A stretch of DNA of 5,398 nucleotides from an uncultured Bacilli bacterium (lineage in GTDB: Bacteria; Bacillota_I; Bacilli_A; RF39; UBA660): positions 1 to 5,398 of the forward strand of contig CAKOKU010000025.1 of assembly GCA_934095865.1 (NCBI GenBank). Direction: 5' to 3'. Of the stretch, positions 1 to 5,368 are shown piece by piece (position 1 is the stretch's first letter; the number at the start of each line of letters is the position of its first letter). Below the pieces are notes generated by a model, which was not told where the DNA came from, ran no database searches, and was given only the letters and a program-made list of their open reading frames with translations. A program made the position numbers and the translations under genes.

Positions 1-2
1 AA

Positions 3-227
3 GATGATGAAATGGTATATCTATATACAGACTTATCGAATGAAGAGATGTTAAGAAATACGGCATATGAAGATGGCAAATCAAAAGGAAGATTAGAAGG
101 AAAGGCCGAAGGAAAATTAGAAGGTAAGATAGAGATAGTCAAGAATGCTTTAGCCTTAAATCTAGACATAGAAACAATAATGAAAATAACAGGGTTAAGC
201 AAAGAAGAAATAGAAAAATTAAAATAA
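3..227 (+). CDS. C-terminal fragment of Rpn-like PD-(D/E)XK nuclease/transposase family protein
   Basis: The reading frame is open to the left edge of the window (Asp-Asp-Glu precedes the first Met at 12), so this is the 3' end of a longer gene and not a 71-residue protein. The visible part has a short acidic helix-like stretch, then glycine-punctuated charged repeats (GRLEGKAEGKLEGKIE). It ends with a small helical tail, LDIETIMKITGLSKEEIEKLK. In low-GC Firmicutes this combination of EGK/EGR repeats and a 'G(L/I)S.EEI..L' ending is typical of the C-terminus of Rpn-family putative transposases with a PD-(D/E)XK nuclease domain. The catalytic domain lies outside the window, so activity cannot be judged. 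No terminator is visible after the TAA; the promoter of the first RNA unit begins only about 20 nt later. Family assignment rests on the tail alone and is moderate. Such tails also occur on other proteins. Confidence 0.6.
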   Translation, partial: DDEMVYLYTDLSNEEMLRNTAYEDGKSKGRLEGKAEGKLEGKIEIVKNALALNLDIETIMKITGLSKEEIEKLK

Positions 228-246
228 AAATTTAATTAGTATTAAG

Positions 247-255
247 TGATATAAT
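247..255 (+). promoter_or_regulatory. Extended -10 promoter of RNA unit 1
   Basis: TGATATAAT is a perfect extended -10 element (TG at 247-248, TATAAT at 250-255). No good -35 is visible at the usual distance, as is common for extended -10 promoters. The expected start is near 261-263, exactly where similarity to the second unit (CGGAGATAA) begins. The same nine bases stand at the same place before the second unit. Confidence 0.7.
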
Positions 256-298
256 GAAATCGGAGATAAAATCTCTAGGAAAATCCTAATACTATGTG

Positions 299-436
299 GG
301 CTTGTTGTCGCCTTCTAATTTCAGCGCTACTTGGGGCAATGCTAATGAGTGGATTCAGCACAGCGGCGGCTATCTCAACAACGGTTGGAACGTTACTAAC
401 AGCCTTGGTGCCCGCCCAGATTCCTGCTACGATTAA
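299..436 (+). repeat. GC-rich lectin-like core cassette, copy 1
   Basis: The core spans 45 codons ending in TAA, with about 52% GC by hand count in a window that is otherwise roughly half that. In the frame starting at 299 it reads SPSNFSATWGNANEW, then IQHSGGYLNNGWNVTNS, then LGARPDSCYD. The order 'L.SP ... G.LN ... WNV..S.GxRP' matches the closing part of DUF6273/C-type-lectin-like domains (W-L-R-S-P ... G-x-L ... G-V-R-P). There is no ATG in this frame. A GTG at 296 exists, but it lacks a well-spaced ribosome binding site and an in-frame TAA sits at 287-289. The cassette aligns without gaps to copy 2 (750-887): 109 of 135 bases and 33 of 45 codons' residues agree. A second frame is also open here (see rejected items). 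It is probably not translated in place. Confidence 0.55.
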
Positions 437-579
437 AGATAGTTTAATGTCACTAAAAATTAAAGGTCAAGGCTTTTAATATAAGAAGCAACTTTTTTAT
501 AAAGTAATCTATAAAGTAGATTGGAAACAAGGATTTTTTCTTGGAATATTATTCCTAAACAGAAGGTATAGATATTTTT

Positions 580-644
580 AGTTGATTAATTAAAAGTTAG
601 AAACTATATCAACTGGTTATTGGCTTTAATAAAGTCTAATAACC
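580..644 (+). other. Adjacent terminal hairpins of RNA unit 1
   Basis: Stem AGTTGAT/ATCAACT (580-586 with 608-614) is followed directly by stem GGTTATT/AATAACC (615-621 with 638-644). The second stem extends inward by a G-U and a G-C pair and, past one C-T mismatch, three more pairs, leaving an AATA loop. No T-tract follows (the next bases are CCCTAAAAAAG), so a classic intrinsic terminator on the + strand is not supported. The minus strand also lacks a T-run after the hairpin. In copy 2 the equivalent place holds a real terminator-like hairpin, so this is probably the 3' boundary of the RNA. Confidence 0.5.
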
Positions 645-690
645 CCTAAAAAAGTTAACTATAAAATATAGATTAGTTCAAATCAAAATA

Positions 691-699
691 TGATATAAT
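691..699 (+). promoter_or_regulatory. Extended -10 promoter of RNA unit 2
   Basis: TGATATAAT at 691-699 is identical to the element before unit 1. Predicted transcription starts near 705-707, at the conserved CGGAGATAA. A -35 is weak or absent. The sequence upstream (650-690) is not shared with unit 1, so the shared element starts essentially at the promoter. Confidence 0.7.
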
Positions 700-749
700 T
701 TTAGTCGGAGATAACTAATTTCTCCAGAGAAATCCTATTAACTTGTTAA

Positions 750-887
750 GGCTCACCGTCGCCTTCTAATTTCAACGCGACTAACGGCAATGCTAATGAG
801 TGGAATCAGAATAGCGCTGGCTATCTCAACCCATGGTGGAACGTCACAGCCAGTATTGGTGCCCGCCCAGATTCCTACTACGATTAG
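750..887 (+). repeat. GC-rich lectin-like core cassette, copy 2
   Basis: Copy 2 of the 45-codon core, about 52% GC, ending in TAG. It reads SPSNFNATNGNANEW, NQNSAGYLNPWWNVTAS, IGARPDSYYD. An in-frame TAA (747-749) directly precedes it and no start codon follows in frame, so it cannot be translated in place as a normal protein. Compared with copy 1 the differing residues include S/N, W/N, I/N, H/N, N/P and N/A, that is, positions coded by AAC or AAT in at least one copy. The upstream bases TTAAGG-C-TCACCG would read L-R-S-P with one base removed, which recalls the WLRSP motif of DUF6273-like domains. Its Asn-rich character is what a DGR template repeat would show. Confidence 0.55.
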
Positions 888-1073
888 AAATAATTTAATG
901 TCACTAGTGATTAAAGGTTAAGGCTTTTAATATAAGAAGTAACTTTTTTATAAAGTAATCTATAAAGTAGATTGGAAACAAGGATTTTTCTAGGAATATA
1001 TTAATAATCCTAAATAGAAGATGTAGATATTATTAAACAAGTTTAGATTAATGATTAATAACTATATCATATT

Positions 1074-1100
1074 AGCAGAGCTATGCTTCTGCTTTTTAAT
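1074..1100 (+). terminator. Intrinsic terminator of RNA unit 2 (possible attenuator for the methyltransferase)
   Basis: AGCAGA (1074-1079) pairs with TCTGCT (1088-1093). An inner GC/GC pair adds two base pairs around a TAT loop with one bulged T, and TTTTAATT follows. It ends only about 14 nt before the ATG at 1114, so any transcript of the methyltransferase that starts upstream must read through it. It could serve as RNA 3' end, attenuator, or both. The stem is modest and the T-run short, so termination is probably partial. Confidence 0.55.
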
Positions 1101-1103
1101 TAC

Positions 1104-1108
1104 GGAGG
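1104..1108 (+). promoter_or_regulatory. Ribosome binding site fixing the rlmD start
   Basis: GGAGG lies 5 nt before ATG at 1114. This is the best Shine-Dalgarno in the region and decides the start. The earlier in-frame ATG at 1051 lacks such a site and would add 21 residues encoded by the RNA unit's 3' stems and terminator. Confidence 0.85.
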
Positions 1109-1113
1109 TCCTA

Positions 1114-2322
1114 ATGCAAGTAAAAATAGAAAGATTAAATGATCAAGGTCAAGGTATTTGTTATATTGATAATAAAATATCATTTGTTAATTTTGCTTTA
1201 CCTGACGAAATCGTAGACGTTACAGTAATCAAATCGTTAAATAAATACAACATTTGTCAATTAAATGAAATCGTAAAAAAAAGCTCCAAAAGAAAAGAAT
1301 CCTATTGTCCTTTTGCAAATACTTGCGGTGGTTGTCATTTAAGTCACTTATCTTACGAAGAAACAATAGAGTTTAAAAAACTTAAATTGGAAAGAATTTT
1401 CTATAAATATTGCCATCTTGAAGTTAGTATTCCTATAATTGAATCTAGCAATCAACTCTATTATAGAAACAAATTAACACTTCATATAAAAAATAGTCAG
1501 ATAGGCTTGTATATGCCAGAAACTAATAGTATTGTTAGTATTAACAAATGCTTCCTTGTTAAAGAGAGTATTAATAATATTTTAAAAGAAATTTCTAAAT
1601 TTAATATAAAAAATGGTCAAGTTGTTATAAGAACAAACTACAATTCAGAAATATTGTTAAATTTTATAACCGATGACTCTATAACTATTCCTAATTTGTC
1701 TTCTTATAAAATTGCTGGTATTTTACAAAATGGTAAAATTATAAAGGGTGATAACTTTCTTATTGAAAAATTAAATGGGTTGTTTTTTAAAGTGTCTTAT
1801 GATGCCTTTTTTCAAGTAAACTTAGATATTTGTCAAAAACTTTTTTCTTTAATACAAGAATTTGTTCCCAAAAATGGTATATTACTAGATATGTTTTGCG
1901 GAACAGGAACCCTAGGTCTTAACGTTGCACCATATTTAAAAAAAGTTTATGGTATTGAAATAAATGAAAATGCCACTATTAACGCAACTTATAATGCCAA
2001 AATAAATGGAATCAATAACGCTTATTATTTATGCGGTGATGCTAATAAACTGATATCTAAAATAGATGATAAAATAGATACAATAATAATTGATCCTCCG
2101 AGAAGTGGAATGACTAAAAATGGTATTGATTTACTTTTGAAAATCAATGCTCAAAACATAATTTATATTGCCTGTGATCCATTTACACTTGCTCGTGATA
2201 TAAATTTATTAAGCGAAAATTATGAAGTTGAAAAAATAATGGGACTGGATATGTTTTGCTTTACGTATCATATTGAGTGTCTTTCTATTTTAAAAAGAAA
2301 AGTAAATAAACAAGAAATATAA
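1114..2322 (+). CDS. rlmD: 23S rRNA (uracil-5-)-methyltransferase, RlmD/RlmCD (TrmA) family
   Basis: This 402-residue protein methylates C5 of uridine in RNA using S-adenosylmethionine. The N-terminus (about 1-55) is a TRAM-type RNA-binding domain. Four cysteines, C65, C71, C74 (CPFANTCGGC) and C146 (NKC), match the [4Fe-4S] ligand pattern of RumA. YRNKLTL (117-123) and FFQVN (232-236) are family motifs. The SAM site is LLDMFCGTGTLG (about 257-268), with GIEIN (E282) and DPPRSGM (327-333). The nucleophile is C354 in YIACDPFTLARD, and E388 in TYHIE is the expected general base. The last motif reads DMFCFTYHIE where many relatives have a Pro-His pair in place of Cys-Phe. Length is normal for the Gram-positive enzymes. 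In Firmicutes one such enzyme (RlmCD) can serve both U747 and U1939, and the target cannot be read from sequence. The start at 1114 was chosen for its ribosome binding site and because the TRAM domain starts there. No own promoter is clear; read-through from the upstream RNA unit, or a weak TTTAGA-17-TATCAT pair near 1042-1070, is possible. Confidence 0.92.
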   Translation: MQVKIERLNDQGQGICYIDNKISFVNFALPDEIVDVTVIKSLNKYNICQLNEIVKKSSKRKESYCPFANTCGGCHLSHLSYEETIEFKKLKLERIFYKYCHLEVSIPIIESSNQLYYRNKLTLHIKNSQIGLYMPETNSIVSINKCFLVKESINNILKEISKFNIKNGQVVIRTNYNSEILLNFITDDSITIPNLSSYKIAGILQNGKIIKGDNFLIEKLNGLFFKVSYDAFFQVNLDICQKLFSLIQEFVPKNGILLDMFCGTGTLGLNVAPYLKKVYGIEINENATINATYNAKINGINNAYYLCGDANKLISKIDDKIDTIIIDPPRSGMTKNGIDLLLKINAQNIIYIACDPFTLARDINLLSENYEVEKIMGLDMFCFTYHIECLSILKRKVNKQEI

Positions 2323-2477
2323 AATTGATCTTTTATTACTTTTAAAATATATGTATTTGTTAAAAATACTAATGCCATAATTAGCGCGCATTATTACAAA
2401 TTTGTAATATTCTGTAATATTAGAATGACGACTGACTTTATCTTTTGTATTACAATGGAAAAAGAAAGGAAAAAATT
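2323..2477 (+). promoter_or_regulatory. Regulatory intergenic region before the BceAB operon
   Basis: This 155-bp gap has no gene. After the methyltransferase stop there is only a weak AT-only hairpin, GTATTT/AAATAC (2353-2358 with 2364-2369), without a T-run, so termination there is doubtful. The BceR-like palindrome follows at 2392-2409. A plausible -10, TACAAT (2451-2456), has only a poor -35 (for example ATGACG at 2425-2430, spaced too far), as expected for an activator-dependent promoter. If it is used, the leader would be only about 15 nt. The ribosome binding site AAAGGA (2465-2470) sits 7 nt before ATG 2478. Confidence 0.4.
2392..2421 (+). promoter_or_regulatory. BceR-type operator (palindrome plus extra half-site)
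   Basis: TATTACAAATTTGTAATA (2392-2409) is an exact 18-bp palindrome. Its centre, TTACA-AATT-TGTAA, fits the TNACA-N4-TGTAA consensus recalled for BceR-like response regulators. A further TGTAATATT (2413-2421) repeats the right arm (2403-2411) exactly 10 bp downstream, one helical turn, like a secondary half-site. Its place upstream of a BceAB-type transporter supports the call. CopY/BlaI-type repressors also use TACA...TGTA boxes, usually with a shorter spacer. Confidence 0.65.
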
Positions 2478-3245
2478 ATGGAAAATATCTTAAAAATTGA
2501 TAAAATTGAAAAATATTATGGTAGTAAATCTAGTCTTAATAAGGCTTTAGATAATTTATCATTTGATGTTGACAAAGGAGAAATAGTCGCCATAATGGGT
2601 GCCAGTGGTTCTGGTAAAACGACTCTTTTAAACTGTATTTCTACGATTGATAAAGTTACATCAGGTCATATCTACGTAGCTGGTAATGATATTACTAAAT
2701 TAAAAGGAAATAGCTTAAATAAATTTAGACGAGAAGAATTAGGATTTATATTTCAAGATTTTAACCTCCTTGATACTTTAACTGCTTACGAAAATATTGC
2801 CTTGGCTCTTTCAATTCAAAATGTATCATCAAAAGAAATAGATACTAAAGTAAAACAAGTGGCTAAGGAGTTAGACATTAGTAATGTTTTAAATAAATAT
2901 CCTTATCAAATGAGTGGTGGTCAAAAGCAAAGAGTTGCAAGTGCCCGAGCAATTATTACTAATCCAAAATTGATACTTGCTGATGAACCAACGGGGGCTC
3001 TAGATTCAAAATCTGCTAAAATGCTTTTAGAAAAATTTGATTATTTAAATAAAGAAATTCAAGCTACTATTCTTATGGTAACTCATGATGCTTTTACCGC
3101 AAGCTATGCAACTCGTGTTATCTTTATCAAAGATGGTAAAGTATTTAATGAAATAAATAAAGGTGACAGTTCTCGAAAAGAATTTTTTAATAAAATTATT
3201 GATGTTGTATCCTTACTTGGTGGGGATTTAAATGATGCTCTTTAA
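2478..3245 (+). CDS. BceA-type antimicrobial peptide ABC transporter, ATP-binding protein
   Basis: This 255-residue cytoplasmic ATPase belongs to the MacB/LolD-like class and pairs with the FtsX-like permease encoded next. Motifs in order: Walker A GASGSGKTT (41-49), Q-loop FQDFNLL (Q93), ABC signature MSGGQ (145-149), Walker B LILADEPTGALD with catalytic E170, and H-loop VTHD (H203). The stretch IFQDFNLLDTLTAYENIALAL is characteristic of the BceA/YxdL/PsdA/VraD group, which gives resistance to bacitracin, lantibiotics or other cell-wall-active peptides. All key residues are intact. The start at 2478 follows AAAGGA with 7 nt spacing and begins the usual 'LKIDKIEKYYG' strand; an earlier in-frame TTG at 2445 would add 11 unlikely residues. 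It overlaps the permease gene by 14 nt, indicating translational coupling. The substrate cannot be told from sequence, so no exact gene symbol is given. Confidence 0.92.
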   Translation: MENILKIDKIEKYYGSKSSLNKALDNLSFDVDKGEIVAIMGASGSGKTTLLNCISTIDKVTSGHIYVAGNDITKLKGNSLNKFRREELGFIFQDFNLLDTLTAYENIALALSIQNVSSKEIDTKVKQVAKELDISNVLNKYPYQMSGGQKQRVASARAIITNPKLILADEPTGALDSKSAKMLLEKFDYLNKEIQATILMVTHDAFTASYATRVIFIKDGKVFNEINKGDSSRKEFFNKIIDVVSLLGGDLNDAL

Positions 3246-5283
3246 ATTAGCTCTAAAAAATATAAGCAAAAGTATAAAAGACTATGCTATATATTTTTGC
3301 ACATTAATTCTTGGAGTAGCAATCTTTTATGTATTTAATGCCATTGACGATCAAACAGTAATGATGAGTGTATCATCTTCTACATATCAAATAATAAAAC
3401 TTATGACTAATATACTTTCTGGCGTCAGTGTATTTGTATCTTTAATACTTGGTTTTTTAATTGTATATGCAAGTAGATTTTTAATAAAAAGAAGGAATAA
3501 AGAGTTCGGAATATATTTAACATTAGGTATGAGTAAAAGAAAAATCTCCTTAATACTTTTTATAGAGACTTTAATAATAGGTGTTATTTCTTTATTTGTT
3601 GGTTTAGGTCTTGGCTTTTTACTTTCTCAACTAATGAGTATAGTAGTTGCTAATATGTTTGAAGCCGACCTAACAAAATTTCATTTTATATTTTCTCTTA
3701 GCGCCTGCGTTAAAACATTAATTTATTTTAGTATTATGTATTTTGTTGTAATGATCTTTAATACTATCAATATTAATAGATGTAGATTAATTGATTTACT
3801 TCATTTCAATAAAAAATCAGAAAAAATAAGATTAAAGAATCCTTATGTATGTACAATAATATTTATTGTTTCTTGTTGTGCTTTAGGCTTTGCTTATTAC
3901 GAGGTTACTGGTGGTATTGGTAAGCTTACTAATGTCAATAATATTTTCGAACCTATTATCATCGGTACTATTTCAACATTTTTAATTTTTTGGTCCCTAT
4001 CTGGCTTGATCTTAAAGATATTTATGAATATAAAAAGCATATATTATAAAGGTCTAAACAGTTTTACTTTACGCCAATTTTCAAGTAAAATAAATACAAT
4101 GACATTTTCTATGACTGTGATATGTCTTATGTTATTTATAACAATATGCGTATTATCAAGTGCGCTATCAATGAAAAATTCTATGTCAAATAATCTGAAA
4201 AAATTAGCGCCGACAGATATTGAATTTACTAAAAAAATAGATATTACTAATGATAGTAAATACTCTGTTGAACAAGTAGAAGATTCAAAAGTTAGTATTG
4301 AAGAAAGTTTAAAACGATTAAATTTTAACGTCGATTCAAATCTAAAAGATACAGTAAATTTCAACGTTTATGTAGATCAAAATTTAACAGTTAAAGATAC
4401 ATTAGGCAATTATTATGAAATTTCTAAAGAAAAATATCCATTGCTTATGTATAATAATATAGAAGAATTAATCACAATAAGTGATTATAATAAAATAGCT
4501 AAAATTTTTAATTTAAAAGAATATACTTTAGAAAATGATGAATATATAATAGTTTCTAATTATCAAGAATGGTCAAAAATAAGAAATGAAGGCCTAAAAT
4601 TGGGTACAAATATAATAATTAATGGTAAACTTTATAAGCCTAAATTTTTAAATTGTATGGACGGATTCTATGAAATGAATGCTAGTTATGCTAATTTTGG
4701 TTTCTTTGTTGTTCCAGATACCTCAGTTACTGGCCTTATGAAGGAAGAAGAAGTAATGATTGCTAATTATAATGCTAAAACTACCGAACAAAAAAAGAAA
4801 ATTGATAATATGATATCAAAACTTGATGAAGAGCCTTACATTAAAAATACAACCTTGGAGGCCAGAACTAAAACTGATATTGCCGAAGCTAGTTTAGGCT
4901 TGGGTGGAATGGCAACATTTATAGGTCTTTATTTAGGAATTATCTTTTTGATATCTTGTGCTGCCATATTAGCTCTTAAAGAATTATCTGAGTCGAGTGA
5001 TAATTTAGAAAAATTTAAAATGCTTAGAAAAATTGGTGTTGATGAAAAAATGATTAACAAGGCATTGTTTCGACAAATTGGTATATTTTTTATGTTTCCG
5101 CTTTTAGTAGCAATAATTCATTCTATATTTGGCATTCAATTTTGTAATTTCATATTAAGTGCCTTTGGTAATGAAAAAATGTTACAATCAATCATTATCA
5201 CCTCTATATTTATCATAGCAATTTATGGAGGGTACTTCTTAATTACTTATATTTGTAGTAAGAATATAATTAGAGAAAGATAA
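3232..5283 (+). CDS. BceB-type FtsX-like ABC transporter permease
   Basis: This 683-residue membrane protein has the BceB architecture. The ten hydrophobic segments lie at roughly 17-37, 60-82, 105-137, 160-180, 203-223, 240-264, 290-312, 560-583, 613-635 and 652-676. A large extracellular domain of about 245 residues (313-559) sits between segments 7 and 8, the domain thought to sense peptide or its target lipid complex. Family-typical cytosolic motifs are RRNKEFGIYLTLGMSKRKI (about 87-105), RLIDLL (185-190) and LKELSESSDNLEKFKMLRKI (about 582-601). Length is slightly above B. subtilis BceB. Two adjacent ATGs (3232, 3235) follow GGTGGGG (3219-3225); spacings of 6 and 9 nt are both workable. 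Such permeases both remove the peptide from its target and signal to a cognate BceS kinase; no kinase or regulator gene is in this window. An intrinsic terminator follows. Confidence 0.92.
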   Translation: MMLFKLALKNISKSIKDYAIYFCTLILGVAIFYVFNAIDDQTVMMSVSSSTYQIIKLMTNILSGVSVFVSLILGFLIVYASRFLIKRRNKEFGIYLTLGMSKRKISLILFIETLIIGVISLFVGLGLGFLLSQLMSIVVANMFEADLTKFHFIFSLSACVKTLIYFSIMYFVVMIFNTININRCRLIDLLHFNKKSEKIRLKNPYVCTIIFIVSCCALGFAYYEVTGGIGKLTNVNNIFEPIIIGTISTFLIFWSLSGLILKIFMNIKSIYYKGLNSFTLRQFSSKINTMTFSMTVICLMLFITICVLSSALSMKNSMSNNLKKLAPTDIEFTKKIDITNDSKYSVEQVEDSKVSIEESLKRLNFNVDSNLKDTVNFNVYVDQNLTVKDTLGNYYEISKEKYPLLMYNNIEELITISDYNKIAKIFNLKEYTLENDEYIIVSNYQEWSKIRNEGLKLGTNIIINGKLYKPKFLNCMDGFYEMNASYANFGFFVVPDTSVTGLMKEEEVMIANYNAKTTEQKKKIDNMISKLDEEPYIKNTTLEARTKTDIAEASLGLGGMATFIGLYLGIIFLISCAAILALKELSESSDNLEKFKMLRKIGVDEKMINKALFRQIGIFFMFPLLVAIIHSIFGIQFCNFILSAFGNEKMLQSIIITSIFIIAIYGGYFLITYICSKNIIRER

Positions 5284-5297
5284 ACAATAAAAAAATA

Positions 5298-5323
5298 GGG
5301 ATTAGCCATATAACGCTAATCCT
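5298..5323 (+). other. Hairpin after the bceB-like gene
   Basis: GGATTAGC (5299-5306) pairs perfectly with GCTAATCC (5315-5322) around an 8-nt loop, with one more G-U pair outside. No T-run follows, so on its own it is not an intrinsic terminator. It may protect the mRNA 3' end or form a bipartite terminator with the next hairpin. Confidence 0.5.
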
Positions 5324-5324
5324 C

Positions 5325-5368
5325 AGACTGTTGACAAATAATTTCTTTGTTAATAGTCTTTTAATTTT
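5325..5368 (+). terminator. Intrinsic terminator of the BceAB-type operon
   Basis: The arms AGACTGTTGACAAA (5325-5338) and TTTGTTAATAGTCT (5346-5359) form 14 consecutive pairs, two of them G-U, around a 7-nt loop, followed by TTTAATTTT. It closes the two-gene operon 40-85 nt after the permease stop. The TTGACA inside the left arm has no matching -10 at the right distance and is part of the stem. Confidence 0.85.

Larger units (their letters stand above)
261..645 (+). ncRNA. Structured RNA unit 1, DGR-template-like (putative)
   Basis: This is the first of two tandem copies of an apparent non-coding RNA. From 5' to 3' it has: hairpin GGAGAT-AAA-ATCTCT (262-276); an adjacent or alternative hairpin TAGGA-AAA-TCCTA (276-288); a GC-rich core (299-436); stem ATTAAAGG/CTTTTAAT (459-466 with 473-480); stem AATCTA/TAGATT (506-511 with 517-522); stem GGAAT/ATTCC (543-547 with 551-555); stem AGTTGAT/ATCAACT (580-586 with 608-614); and a long terminal hairpin (615-644). 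It has its own promoter and no plausible translation start. The layout, a coding-like cassette followed by a conserved structured spacer, resembles the template-repeat plus spacer RNA of diversity-generating retroelements. No reverse transcriptase is present here. It could instead be a decayed gene end, but the promoter and the preserved stems argue against that. The ends are inferred; the 3' end is least certain because no T-tract follows the last hairpin. Confidence 0.5.
706..1100 (+). ncRNA. Structured RNA unit 2, DGR-template-like (putative)
   Basis: This is the second tandem copy, offset about 445 nt from the first. The 5' end can form GGAGA/TCTCC (707-711 with 721-725) or, exclusively of it, ATTTCT/AGAAAT (718-723 with 728-733). 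After the GC-rich core come TCACTAGTGA (a 10-nt palindrome, 901-910), stem ATTAAAGG/CTTTTAAT (910-917 with 924-931), stem AATCTA/TAGATT (957-962 with 968-973), stem TAGGA/TCCTA (991-995 with 1008-1012) and stem ATGAT/ATCAT (1051-1055 with 1066-1070). It ends in a terminator-like hairpin (1074-1097). Several stems keep pairing although the bases differ from unit 1, for example GGAAT/ATTCC there against TAGGA/TCCTA here. That favours a functional RNA over a pseudogene. The unit ends just before the methyltransferase start. The assignment to DGR template RNAs is inference. Confidence 0.5.

Noticed and set aside
294..479. 61-residue hydrophobic ORF starting MWACCRLLIS
   Set aside because: It lies over the GC-rich core in another frame. 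The ATG has no well-spaced ribosome binding site, copy 2 has no matching start codon, and the lectin-like frame gives a more recognisable sequence. The shared openness is noted as a finding instead.
228..1100. CRISPR array or simple pseudogene duplication
   Set aside because: There are only two long units, with no short regular repeats and spacers. Matching promoters and preserved stems are not expected of plain decayed gene ends, although this cannot be fully excluded.
1051..1113. N-terminal extension of the methyltransferase from ATG 1051
   Set aside because: It covers the RNA unit's 3' stems and terminator and has no ribosome binding site. The TRAM domain and a strong GGAGG place the start at 1114.
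2445..2477. TTG start adding 11 residues to the BceA-like ATPase
   Set aside because: No ribosome binding site before it, and the extension runs through the leader's AAAGGA site used by ATG 2478.
4044..4364. Minus-strand 106-residue ORF
   Set aside because: It is an antisense shadow of the permease gene, with no promoter, ribosome binding site or recognisable motif.
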